Source: Anaeramoeba ignava
Lineage: Eukaryota; Metamonada; Anaeramoebidae
Direction: 5' to 3'
NCBI GenBank assembly: GCA_028826165.1
Contig: JAPDFW010000061.1
Coordinates: forward strand, 186,001-250,000
Length of the DNA: 64,000 bases
The notes under the pieces are model-generated. The model did not search any database and had not been told where the DNA came from. It saw nothing but the letters and a program-made list of their open reading frames with translations. Of the stretch, positions 32,098 through 44,100 are shown piece after piece; within the stretch, counting starts at the first letter, position 1, and every line of letters starts with the position of its first letter. The position numbers and the translations under genes were made by a program.

Positions 32098-35000
32098 ATG
32101 GAAACTACACAAATTATTTGTCCAATTTGTTTTGAAAATTATTCAAAAGAAAGAAAACCAATGATAATATGCAAAAAAGATCATTCAATTTGTGAGATAT
32201 GTTTAAAAAATGTGAATGAATGTCCACTTTGTAGAACTTCTTTTAAAAATTTTAAACCAATTCGAAATCGAAGTTTATTAGAAGTTGTAGAAAAAATTAA
32301 AAAAAAATCCAATTTTTCATTTTCTCCACTTATTCCTTTATCCCAACTTAAAATTGAACAAGAACCTTTTGCTTATGGAGGATCAGCTGATATTTATAAA
32401 GCTAAATGGGGAATTAATCAAATTGTTGTTAAGAAATTCAGAATACAAAATGATTCAAAACTCAAAAATCAATTACAAAATGAACTTCAATTAGCTATTA
32501 AATTAAATCATTCAAATATCATTCGAATTTATGGAGTTGTTGAATTTAAAAATACATTTGGAATTGTAATGGAATATGCAGAACAAGGAAATTTATCACA
32601 AAAAATACCAAATTTAACATTTCAAGAACAAATTGAATATTCTTTACAAATTATTGAAGGAATCAAATATCTTCATAAAAATTCAATTATTCATCGAGAT
32701 TTGAAACCTGAAAATATTTTAATATCAAATAATAAACCAAAAATAAGTGATTTTGGAATTTCAAAACTTCATGAACATACAAGAAAAAATACAACAGTTA
32801 TGGTTTCATTTGCTTATTCAGCTCCAGAATTATATCAAGAAGGAAGTATTTATGATAGTTCTTGTGATATTTTCAGTTTATCAATTATTTTATTTGAAAT
32901 TTTTTCAAAAAAAAAAGCATTTGAAAATGGAAATTTGATGATGAAAACTAAGAAAATTGTTCAAGGAGAAAGACCACAATTTCCTAATGATTTTCCAAAA
33001 CAATTAATTGAAGTAATCCAAAAAGGATGGAAAGAAAATCCAAAAGATAGATGTTCATTGGATTTATTTAGTCAGAAGTTAAATGAGATGAAACTAATAA
33101 GTAATTCATTTTCTTTTTTCTTAAAACAAAAAAAATCCAATTTAATTTTAATTTTTAATTCTAAAATAAAATCAAATTCAAAATCAAATTCAAATTCAAA
33201 ATCAGAACGAAAAAAAAATCAAAATCAAAATCAAAATCAAGATTTGTTTAATCAAATAAACCAAATTCAATATCCAAATTCGAATGAAATGAAGCAAGTG
33301 ATCAATCAATATCAAAATCAATTTCCAAATCAAAGTCAAATTCAAGAAAAAGGAAATCATAAACACAAAAATCAAATTCAAATTCAAATTCAAAATCAAA
33401 TTCAAAATCAAATTCAAAGTGAAATTGATAGTGGCAATGAGAATGAAACAAAATCAAATTTAGAATCAAAATCAAATTTAGAATCAAAATCAAAATCAAA
33501 TTCAAATTCAAATTCAAAATCAAAATCAAAATCAAAATCAAATTCAAATTCAAAATCAAAATCAAAATCAAAATCAAATTCAAATTCAAAATCAAAATCA
33601 AAATCAAAATCAAATTCAAATTCAAATTCAAAATCAAAATCAAAATCAAAATCAAAATCAAAATCAAAACTCAAAATCAAAACCAAAATCAAAATCAAAA
33701 TCAAATTCAAAATCAAAATCAAAATCAAAATCAAAATCAAAATCAAAATCAGAACGAAAAAAAAATCAAATCCAAAATCAAAATCAAGATTTGTTTAATC
33801 AAATAAACCAAATTCAATATCCAAATTCGAATGAAATGAAGCAAGTGATCAATCAATATCAAAATCAATTTCCAAATCAAAGTCAAATTCAAGAAAAAGG
33901 AAATCATAAACACAAAAATCAAATTCAAATTCAAATTCAAAATCAAAATCAAAATCAAAATGATAAAGAAAATGAAAATGAAACAAACTCAAAAAAAAAA
34001 CATGATAAAAAACATAAACATAAACATAAACATGAGAACAAAGATATAAACGAAAAAATTCAAAATCAAAAAAAAGAACAAAAAAATGATAAAAAACATA
34101 AACATAAAAAAGAAAAGAATAAATTAGATAAAAATCAAAATCAAAATCAAAATCAAAATCAAAATCAAAATAAAAATCAAAATCAAAATCAAAATCAAAA
34201 TAAAAATCAAAATCAAAATCAAAATCAAAGTCAAAATGATAAAGAAAATGAGAATGAAACAAAATCAAAAAAAAAACATGATAAAAAACAAAAACATAAA
34301 CATAAACATGAGAACAAAGATATAAACGAAAAAATTCCAAATCAAAATCAAAATCAAAATCAAGAACAAAAAAATGATAAAAAACATAAACATAAAAAAG
34401 AAAAGAATAAATTAGATCAAATTCAAAATCAAAATCAAAATCAAAATCAAAATCAAAATCAAAGTCAAAATGATAAAGAAAATGAGAATGAAACAAACTC
34501 AAAAAAAAAACATGATAAAAAACATAAACATAAACATAAACATGAGAACAAAGATATAAACGAAAAAATTCAAAATCAAAAAAAAGAACAAAAAAATGAT
34601 AAAAAACATAAACATAAAAAAGAAAAGAATAAATTAGATAAAAATCAAAATCAAAATCAAAATCAAAATCAAAATCAAAATAAAAATCAAAATCAAAATC
34701 AAAATCAAAATAAAAATCAAAATCAAAATCAAAATCAAAGTCAAAATGATAAAGAAAATGAGAATGAAACAAAATCAAAAAAAAAACATGATAAAAAACA
34801 AAAACATAAACATAAACATGAGAACAAAGATCTAAACGAAAAAATTCCAAATCAAAATCAAAATCAAAATCAAGAACAAAAAAATGATAAAAAACATAAA
34901 CATAAAAAAGAAAAGAATAAATTAGATAAAAATCAAAATCAAAATCAAAATCAAAATCAAAATCAAAATCAAGAACAAAAAAATGATAAAAAACATAAAC

Positions 35001-35104
35001 ATAAAAAAGAAAAGATGAATTCTGATCAAAATCAAAATCAAATTCAAAATCAATCGAAAACAAAAAGAAAACATGGAAAAAAACATGGAAACAAAAAAAA
35101 ATAA
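32098..35104 (+). CDS. RING finger / protein kinase with Lys/His-rich tail
   Basis: N-terminal C3HC4 RING at residues ~9-46 (CPIC ... CKKDHSICEIC ... CPLC), then a kinase domain at ~85-330 with a Gly-rich loop (FAYGGSADIYKAKW), VVKKF lysine, HRDLKPEN catalytic loop, DFG (KISDFGISK) and SAPELY. All catalytic residues are present; it resembles tyrosine-kinase-like Ser/Thr kinases. Exon 1 32098-33100 ends at GTAATT in phase 1. Splicing to 33753 (ATCAG acceptor) gives 2355 nt and 784 residues and skips a tandemly duplicated, frameshifted segment (33206-33752) that has an equivalent acceptor at 33206. The C-terminal part (33753-35104) consists of repeated Asn/Gln, Lys/His and ENKDINEKI units ending KRKHGKKHGNKKK, shared with the CCCH family. 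Likely a kinase coupled to ubiquitin ligation (inference). Confidence 0.8.
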
Positions 35105-35360
35105 TTAAATTCCACTTTTTCAATTTTCAAAAAAGAAAAGAAATTAAACAATTTATTTTACTTTTTTTATTCAAAAATCAATTTATCTTTTTTCAATTCC
35201 CAAAAAAAGGAAAAATGAAATAATTTTAATTTCTTTTTATTTTCAAAAAATTAAAAAATAAAAAAAAAGAAGAAAGTGGAATTTTAATTTAAAAAAAAAA
35301 AGAAAAAAGAGGAAAAAATTTTTTTCATTTTTCATTTTTTTTCCTTTTTCTTTTCAAAAG
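35105..35360. promoter_or_regulatory. Intergenic region with inverted arms
   Basis: Third near-identical copy of the region seen at 22859 and 27193, with AAATTCCACTTTTTC after the stop and GAAAGTGGAATTTTAATT near 35275. It precedes the first of four tandem zinc-domain exons. Confidence 0.5.
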
Positions 35361-35522
35361 ATGAACCAATGTTCAATTTGTCGCCAAATAAAACAAATAT
35401 CACACAAATGCCCAAAATCTGGTTTCCTTTTTTGTGAAAAATGTTTTGGGAATTTAGCTCCAGATTTGATATGTCCTCATTGTCACTATCAAATTCAAAT
35501 TGTTTCAAGAAAAGAAAATCAA
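35361..35522 (+). CDS. Tandem first exon 1 of 4 (zinc domain)
   Basis: 54 codons in phase 0 ending CAA before GTAAAATAAC: CSIC, H-x-C, CEKC, CPHC-H. It has its own ATG and upstream tract, a donor, and no CCCH exon of its own. If the donor is unused the frame stops two codons later. Probably an alternative first exon for the exons at 37101 and 37490; a free-standing microprotein is the alternative. Confidence 0.6.
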
Positions 35523-35588
35523 GTAAAATAACAAAAAACAAAACAAAATTTCATTTTTTATTTTCCGTTTTTATTTATTTTTAAAAAG

Positions 35589-35750
35589 ATGGATCGTTGT
35601 CTCCTTTGTCAAAAAACAAAAAAAATAATCCACAAATGCCCAAAATCTGACATTAGTTACTGTCTAAGTTGTTTTTTGAAAATGTCTCAAAATTCTGTAT
35701 GTCAACATTGTCTTGAAAAAGTGGAAATTGTTTCAATAAAAGAAAATCAA
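35589..35750 (+). CDS. Tandem first exon 2 of 4 (zinc domain)
   Basis: 54 codons ending CAA before GTAAAATAC: CLLC, H-x-C, CLSC, CQHC. It is 228 bp after the previous copy and is the most diverged (YCLSCFLKMSQNSVC). Unlike the others it lacks the Pro in the last Cys pair. The preceding 60 bp are T-rich and end AAAAAG before the ATG, the context used by copies 3 and 4. Confidence 0.6.
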
Positions 35751-35833
35751 GTAAAATACAAAAAACAAAACAAAATTTCATTTTTATTTTCATTTTTTTC
35801 ATTTTTTTCCTTTTTTTATTTATTCTTAAAAAG

Positions 35834-35998
35834 ATGGATTATTGTTCAATGTGTCGTCAATTAAAACAAATAGTTCACAAATGCCCAAAATCTGGCTTAG
35901 CTTTTTGTTCTGGCTGTTTCCAAACATTCGCTCCAGATTCTAAATGCCCACTTTGTCACCCAAAACCTGACCAAAATAATAAAAGAAAAGAAAATCAA
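35834..35998 (+). CDS. Tandem first exon 3 of 4 (zinc domain)
   Basis: 55 codons ending CAA before GTAAAATAAC: CSMC, H-x-C, CSGC, CPLC-H. It is 245 bp after copy 2. Same ATG context (TTCTTAAAAAG) and same Lys/Glu/Asn/Gln ending (KRKENQ) as its neighbours. Too short to be noticed as a gene alone. Confidence 0.6.
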
Positions 35999-36062
35999 GT
36001 AAAATAACAAAAAACAAAACAATTTCATTATTTATTTTCCGTTTTTATTTATTCTTAAAAAG

Positions 36063-39000
36063 ATGGATTATTGTTCAGGATGCAAAAAAAAAAAACAAAT
36101 AGTTCATAAATGTTCAACTGGCGAGGTTTTTTGTGAAAAATGTTTTGGGAATTTAGCTCCAGATTTGATATGTCCACTTTGTCACCCAAAACCTCAACAA
36201 AATCATAAAAAAAAAGAAAATCAAGTAAACCACGAAAAACAAAATCAATTTCTTTTTTTCTCCAATTCTCATTTAAAATCAAAATCAAAATCAAAATCAA
36301 AATCAAAATCAAAATCAAAATTAAAATCAAAATCAAAATTAAAATTAAAATTCAAAATTAAAATCAAAATCAAAATCAAAATCAAAATCAAAATCAAAAT
36401 CAAAATTAAAATCAAATTCAAAATCAAAATCAAAATCAAAATCTAAATCAAAATAATCAAAATCAAAATCAAAATCAAAATCAAAATCAAAATCAAAATC
36501 AAAATCAAAATCAAAATCAAAATTTAAATCAAAATCAAAATCAAAATTAAAATTTAAATCAAAATCAAAATCAAAATCAAAATCAAAATCAAAATCAAAA
36601 TCAAAATCAAAATCAAATTCAAAATCAAAATCAAAATCAAAATCAAAATCAAAATCAAAATCAAAATCAAAATTAAAATTAAAATCAAAATCAAAATCAA
36701 AATCAAATTCAAAATCAAAATCAAAATCAAAATCAAAATTTAAATCAAAATCAAAATCAAAATTAAAATCAAAATCAAAATCAAAATCAAAATCAAAATC
36801 AAAATCAAAATCAAAATCAAAATCAAAATCAAAATCAAAATCAAAATCAAAATCAAAATTAAAATCAAAATCAAAATCAAAATCAAAATCAAAATCAAAA
36901 TTAAAATCAAAATCAAAATCAAAATCAAAATCAAAATCAAAATCAAATTCAGAATCAAAATCAAAATCAAAATTCAAATTCAAAATTAAAATTAAAATTC
37001 AAAATCAAAATCAAAATCAAAATTAAAATTCAAAATCAAAATCAAAATCAAAATCAAAATCAAAATTCAAAGCCAAATTCAAATTCAAAATCAAATTCAG
37101 AAACAAAAAAGAGAATATGATGATTCCAAAATGTGTTCTTTTTTACAACAAGGATGGTGTAATTCATATCAACATTTTAAAAAAAATGATCCAATAGAAC
37201 ATCCACCAAGTAAAATAGTATGCCCTAAATTTTATAAAGGAGAATCATGTAAATCATCTAATTGTCCATATACTCATCCAAGAGCTGAAGATTTTTTGGA
37301 ATGGAGAAATAAAATTTTAAGTCAAAATCCAAATGTTGAAGATATTAAAAAAACTAATTGTTATTTTCTTGATCGAAGAAAAAAAACTCATAGAAAGGTA
37401 AGAAAAATCAAATTAAATTTTTCCTTCAATTTTATTTTAAAAATTCAAAATTGGAAAAAAACAATTTTAATAATTTTAATTTGAAATAGAATGTCGAAAT
37501 GAATTCTCTGGTATTATATTTGGTATTTGGAGTGAGAAATGTGAAAATAAAATGTGTAGATATGAACATCCTAATTTTCCATCTAAATTAAAATCAAAAA
37601 TGAATGATTATCTTAAAAAAGATTCCAATAAAACTGATTTTAATAAAGATAAAATTCGAGACCCAATTAAAAATAAATTTCAATCTCCGTTTCAAAAAAC
37701 TTTCCAAAATCAAAATCAAGATAATGATAATGATAATGATAATGACAATGATTTAAATCAGAATGAATATGAATATAAATTTCAAAATTCAAATCAATTT
37801 AAGTTCCAAAATCAAAATCAAATTCAAATGCAAAATTCAATTCAAAAATTAAATCAAATTCAAATTCAAATGCAAAATCAAATTCAAAATCAAATTCAAA
37901 ATCCAAATCCAATGCAAAATTCAATTCAAAATTCAATTCAAAGTCAATATAAATATGAATATCAAAATGAATCAAATAGAAAAAAACCGAAAAAAAATTC
38001 AACTTCAACTTCAGATTCAACTTCAGATTCAGATTCATTTCAAACAGCAAAAGTTAAACATCATAAAAAACCAAAATCGAATTTGAAAAATAAATCAAAA
38101 CGATTTTCTAAAGCAAAAAAAAATACCAACTCAAATAAAAATAATAAAAAAGGAAACACCAGTTTAAAGAAAAACAAAATCAAAAAAGAATTCAAATCAA
38201 TCAAAAAGGAAATCACATAAAAAACAAAACAAAAAAAATAATTCAAAAAAAATATATAAATCAAAGCAAATATCTCGAACATTACCTAATCCAAATAAGC
38301 AAATTAATATGCAAAATACAAATCAATTAAACAAATCAATAAAAAATTTAAATTCAAACAAACCAAAATCAAATTCACAATCAGAATCAGAATCAGAAAC
38401 AGAATCAATTCCAAATTCAAATTCTCAACACAATTTAATAAATCAAAATCAAAATCACCAATCAAAATCAAAAATGAAACCAAAAGTATATCAAAATCAA
38501 TTTCAAAATCAAGAAGAAAACCAAAATCAATTTCAAAATTCCAATTCAAGAACACAAAAATCGAAAAAGAATTCAAATCAATCAAAAAGGAAATCACATA
38601 AAAAACAAAACAAAAAAAATAATTCAAAAAATACAAATGATTCAAAACAAAGAACTCAAACATTACCTAACCCAAATAAGCAAATTAATATGCAAAATAC
38701 AAATCAATTAAATAAATCAATGAAAAATTTAAATTCAACCAAATCAAAATCAAATTCACAATCAGAATCAGAATCAAATTCAGATTCAAATTCAAATTCA
38801 GATTCAACTTCAGATTCAAATGATTCTCAAAACAATTTAATAAATCAAATACCTAATACAAATAATGAAATTAATATACAAAATACAAATCAATTAAACA
38901 AATCAATGAAAAATTTAAATTCAAACAAATCAAATTCACAATCAGAATCAGAATCAGAATCAGAATCAAATTCAAATTCAAATTCAAATTCAGATTCAAC

Positions 39001-40954
39001 TTCAGAATCAGATTCAAATTTAGATTCAAATGATTCTCAAAACAATTTAATAAATCAAAATCAAAATCAAAATCAAAATCAAAATCAAAATCAAAATCAA
39101 AATCAAAATCAAAATCAAAATCAAAATCAAAATCAAAATCAAAATCAAAATCAAAATCAAAATCAAAATCAAAATCAAAATCAAAATCAAAATCAAGAAG
39201 AAAACCAAAATCAATTTCAAAATTCCAATTCAAGAACACAAAAAAAATCAAAAAAGAATCCAAATCAATCAAAAAGGAAATCACATAAAAAACAAAACAA
39301 AAAAAATAATTCAAAAAATACAAATGATTCAAAACAAAGAACTCAAACATTACCTAACCCAAATAAGCAAATTAATATGCAAAATACAAATCAATTAAAT
39401 AAATCAATAAAAAATTTAAATTCAAACAAATCAAAATCAAATTCACAATCAGAATCAGAATCAAAATCAGAATCAACTTCAAATTCAGATTCAAATTTAG
39501 ATTCAAATTCAGATTCAAATTCAGATTCAAATGATTCTCAAAGCAATTTAATAAATCAAATACCTAATCAAAATAACGAAATTAATATACAAAATACAAA
39601 TCAATTAAACAAATCAATGAAAAATTTAAATTCAAACAAATCAAATTCACAATCAGAATCAGAATCAGAATCAGAATCAGAATCAACTTCAGAATCAGAA
39701 TCAAATTCAAATTTAGATTCAAATGATTCTCAAAACAATTTAATAAATCAAAATCAAAATCAAAATCAAAATCAAAATCAAAATCAAAATCAAAATCAAA
39801 ATCAAAATCAAAATCAAAATCAAAACAAAAATCAAAACAAAAATCAAAACAAAAATCAAAATCAAAATCAAAATCAAAATCAAAACAAAAATCAAAACAA
39901 AAATCAAAATCAAAATCAAAATCAAGAAGAAAACCAAAATCAATTTCAAAATTCCAATTCAAGAACACAAAAAAAATCGAAAAAGAATCCAAATCAATCA
40001 AAAAGGAAATCACATAAAAAACAAAACAAAAAAAATAATTCAAAAAATACAAATGATTCAAAACAAAGAACTAAAACATTACCTAACCCAAATAAGCAAA
40101 TTAATATGCAAAATACAAATCAATTAAACAAATCAATGAAAAATTTAAATTCAAACAAACCAAAATCAAAATCACAATCAGAATCAGATTCAACTTCAGA
40201 ATCAGATTCAAATTTAGATTCAAATTCAAATTCAAATTCAGATTCAAATGATTCTCAAAGCAATTTAATAAATCAAATACCTAATCAAAATAACGAAATT
40301 AATATACAAAATACAAATCAATTAAACAAATCAATGAAAAATTTAAATTCAAACAAATCAAAATCAAATTCACAATCAGAAACAGAATCAAATTCAGAAT
40401 CAGAAACAGAATCAACTTCAAATTCAGATTCAAATGATTCTCAAAACAATTTAATAAATCAAAATCAAAATCAAAATCAAAATCAAAACCAAAATCCAAA
40501 ATCAAAACCAAAACCAAAATCAAAATCAAAATCAAAATCAAAATCAAAATCAAATCAAAATCAAAATCAAAATCAAAATCAAAATCAAAATCAAATTCAA
40601 AATGATCCAAATTTTGTAAAAGAAAACCATAAAATGGGAAAGCACAAGAAAAAATATCAAAATAACAACCAATTTGAAAATCAAAATCAAAATCAAAATC
40701 AAAATCAAAACCAAAACCAAAATCAAAATCAAAATCAAAATCAAAATCAAAATCAAAATCAAAATCAAAATCAAAATCAAAATCAAAATCAAAATCAAAA
40801 TAAACATAAACACAAACACAAACACAAACATCAAAACAATGATATAAAAGAACAAATTCCTAATGAAAATCAAAATAAATTTAAATCAAAATCAAAATCA
40901 AAATCAAAATCAAATTCGAATTCGAAAAAACACAAAAACAAACAAGATAATTAA
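36063..40954 (+). CDS. Zinc-domain / CCCH family protein with long Ser/Asn/Gln repeat tail (tandem first exon 4)
   Basis: Exons 36063-36224, 37101-37397 and 37490-40954. Exon 1: CSGC, H-x-C, CEKC, CPLC-H. Exon 2 begins after TTCAG (KQKREYDDSKMC) with MCSFLQQGWC ... CPKFYKGESC ... CPYTH; compared with sisters it lacks one A near 37385, so it ends in phase 0 while exon 3 (C-R-N-E ... CENKMCRYEH) needs phase 1. An A-run error or true break is possible. The tail shifts near 38170 (or an intron 38053-38188, GTTAAA to AAAAAG, phase 0/0) and continues to 40954. It contains four copies of a ~0.7-kb unit with KRKSHKKQNKKNN and QINMQNTNQLNKS, and ends KKHKNKQDN. Four alternative first exons lie upstream at 229-245-bp intervals. 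Confidence 0.65.
36225..37100 (+). repeat. Intron 1 of the 36063 gene, AAAATC hexamers
   Basis: Very regular AAAATC hexamers from ~36270 to 37070 with scattered AAAATT and AAATTT variants, ending AAATTCAG. Long minus-strand frames (Asp-Phe or Ile-Leu dipeptides) are repeat artefacts. Confidence 0.75.
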
Positions 40955-41183
40955 GTTCTACTTTTTCAATTTAATTTTTCAATTTAAAAAAAAAACAATT
41001 TATTTTACTTTTTTTAATCAAAAATCAATTTATCTTTTTTTTTTCCTTTTCTTTTTTCAATTTCAAAAAAGGGAAAAAAAGAAATAAAAAATTTAAAAAA
41101 AAAAAGAAAGTGGAATTTTAATTAATTTTTTTTTTCCGAATTTTTTTTCATTTTTTTTTTCCTTTTTCATTTTTTTTTAAACA
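40955..41183. promoter_or_regulatory. Intergenic region with inverted arms
   Basis: A variant left arm (AAGTTCTACTTTTTC) follows the stop codon and the right arm GAAAGTGGAATTTTAATT is at ~41106, 78 bp before the ATG at 41184. Confidence 0.45.
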
Positions 41184-44100
41184 ATGGATTATTGCACAAT
41201 TTGTCGCCAAAAAGTAAAAGTAGTTCATAAATGCACGACATCTGGTTATGTTTTTTGTGTTGACTGTTTTTCGAATATATCTCCAAATTTAAAATGTCCG
41301 TATTGCTTTCAAAAAGTGCAAATTCCTCTAACAAAAGTAAATAACAAAAAAACAAAACAATTTCATTTTATTTTTATATTTTTTCTTCAATTCTCATTTA
41401 AAATCAAAAACAAACAAACAAACAAACAAAAGCAACAACAAGAAGAACAAAATAAACTCAAAAAACAAAAACAAGAAGAAGAACAAAAGAAACAAAAAAA
41501 GCAACAAGAACAAGAACAAAAAAAACAAAATAAACTCAAACAAAAACAAGAAGAAGAACAAAAGAAACTAAAAAAACAACAAGAACAAGAGGAAAAGAAA
41601 CTAAAAAATAATCAAAATCCAAATTCAAATCAAAATCAAAATCAAAATCAAATTCAAAATCAAAATCAAATTCAAATTCAAAATCAAGACTTAACTGATG
41701 ATGCAAATACAAATCAAAATCAAAATCAAAATCAAAATCAAAATCAAAATCAAAATCAAAAGTCAAAATCAAAATCAAAATCAAAATCAAAATCAAAATT
41801 AAAATCCACAAATCAAAATCAAAATCAAAATCAAAATCAAAATCAAATTCAAATTCAAAATCAAAATCAAGATCCAAATCAAAATCAAAACCAAAATCAA
41901 AATCAAGATCAAGATCAAGATCCAAATTTAAATCCAGATCAAAATGAAAATGAAAATGAAAATGAAAATGATGAAGAAAAGAAACTCAAAAAACAACAAG
42001 AAAAACAAGAAAAGGAACAAAATAAACTCAAAAAACAACAAGAAAAACAAGAAAAGGAACAAAAGAAACTCAAAGAAAAACAAGAAAAGGAACAAAAGAA
42101 ACTCAAAGAAAAACAAGAAAAGGAACAAAAGAAACTCAAAGAAAAACAAGAAAAGGAACAAAAAAAGAAACAAAAAAAAAATCCAAATCCAAATTCAAAT
42201 CCAAATTCAAATACAAATACAAATTCAAATACAAATAAAAACTCAAATCAAGACTTAACTGATGATGCAATTAACCAAAATCTAAATCAAAATCTAAATC
42301 AAAATCTAAATCTAAATCAAATTGAAGATCAAAATCAAAATCAAAATCAAATTGAAGATCAAAACGAAAATCAAAATCAAAAATCAAAACGAAAATCAAA
42401 ATCAAAATCGAAATCAAAATCAAAATCTAAATCAAAATCAAAATCAAAACGAAAATCAAAATCAAAATCAAAACGAAAATCAAAATCAAAATCAAAATCA
42501 AAATCAAAATCAAAATCAAAATCAAAATCAAAATCAAAATCAAAATCAAAATCAAAATCAAAATCAAATTCAAAATCAAAATCAAAATCAAAATCAAAAT
42601 TCAAAATCAAATTCAGATCAAAATAATCAAATAAATAATGATGATTCCAAAATATGTTCTTTGTTAAAAAAAGGATGGTGTAATTCTTTTGAGCATTATA
42701 TGTCAAATGATAAAACAGAACATCCACCAAGTCGGATAGTATGCCCTAAATTTTATAAAGGAGAATCATGTAATTCATCTAATTGTCCATATGTTCATCC
42801 AAGAGCTGAAGATTTTTTGGAATGGAGAAATAAAATTTTAAGTCAAAATCCAAATGTTGAAGATATTAAAAAAACTAATTGTTTTTTCCTTGATCAAAGA
42901 ACAGAAACTTATAAAAAAAGTAAGAAAAATCAAATTAAATTTTTCCTTCAATTTTATTTTAAAAATTCAAAATTGGAAAAAAACAATTTTAATAATTTTT
43001 TTATTTTAAATAGAATGTCGAAATCACAAATCGGGTTTTCTTAAAAGTTCCAGTAAAATTTGTGAAAATAAAATGTGCGCATTTGAACATAAAAAATTTC
43101 CATCTAAATTAAAATCAAAAATGAATGATTATCTTAAAAAAGATTCCAATAAAATTGATTTTGATCAAAATTCAAATCAAGAATTAACTGATGATGCAAT
43201 TAACCAAAGTCAAAATCAAAATCTAAATCAAAATCAAAATCAAAATCTAGATCTAGATCAAAATCGAAATAAAAATGAAACTAAAAATAAGAAACAAAAA
43301 AAACGAAATCAAAATCAACTAAAAAATTCAAAATCAAAAATCAAAACGAAAATCAAAATCAAAATCGAAATCAAAATCAAAATCAAAATCAAAATCAAAA
43401 TCAAAACGAAAATCAAAATCAAAACCAAAATCAAAATCCAAGACTCAAAATCAAAATCAAAATCAAAATAAGAAACAAAATCAAAATCAAAATCAAAATC
43501 AAAATCAAAATCAAAATCAAAATCAAGATCAAGATTCAAAATCAAAATCAAATTCAAATTCAAAATCAAATTCAAAATCAAATTCAAAATAATCAAATAA
43601 ATAGTGATGATTCCAAAATATGTTCTTTGTTAGAAAAAGGATGGTGTAATTCTTTTGAGCATTATAAAGAAAATGATAAAACAAAACATCCACCAAGTCG
43701 GATAGTATGCCCTAAATTTTATAAAGGAGAATCATGTAATTCATCTAATTGTCCATATGTTCATCCAAGAGCTGAAGATTTTTTGGAATGGAGAAATAAA
43801 ATTTTAAGTCAAGATCCAAATGTTCAAGATATTAAAAAAACTAATTGTTTTTTCCTTGATCAAAGAACAGAAACTTATAAAAAAAGTAAGAAAAATCAAA
43901 TTAAATTTTTCCTTCAATTTTATTTTAAAAATTCAAAATTGGAAAAAAACAATTTTAATAATTTTTTTATTTTGAATAGAATGTCGAAATCACAAATCGG
44001 GTTTTCTTAAAGGTTTGAGAATTTGTGAAAATAAAATGTGTGCATTTGAACATAAAAAATTTCCACCTAAATTAAAATCAAAAATGAATGATTATCTTAA

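Noticed and set aside
36345-36983. Long minus-strand open frame of Asp-Phe dipeptides
   Set aside because: It is the reverse complement of an AAAATC intron repeat, which leaves two minus frames open by chance. No start context, no unique sequence. The same applies to all Asp-Phe and Ile-Leu frames in the window.
42652-43885. Treating each CCCH exon here as a separate gene
   Set aside because: Neither copy has its Met before the first Cys and neither has a nearby zinc-domain first exon or promoter-like tract.
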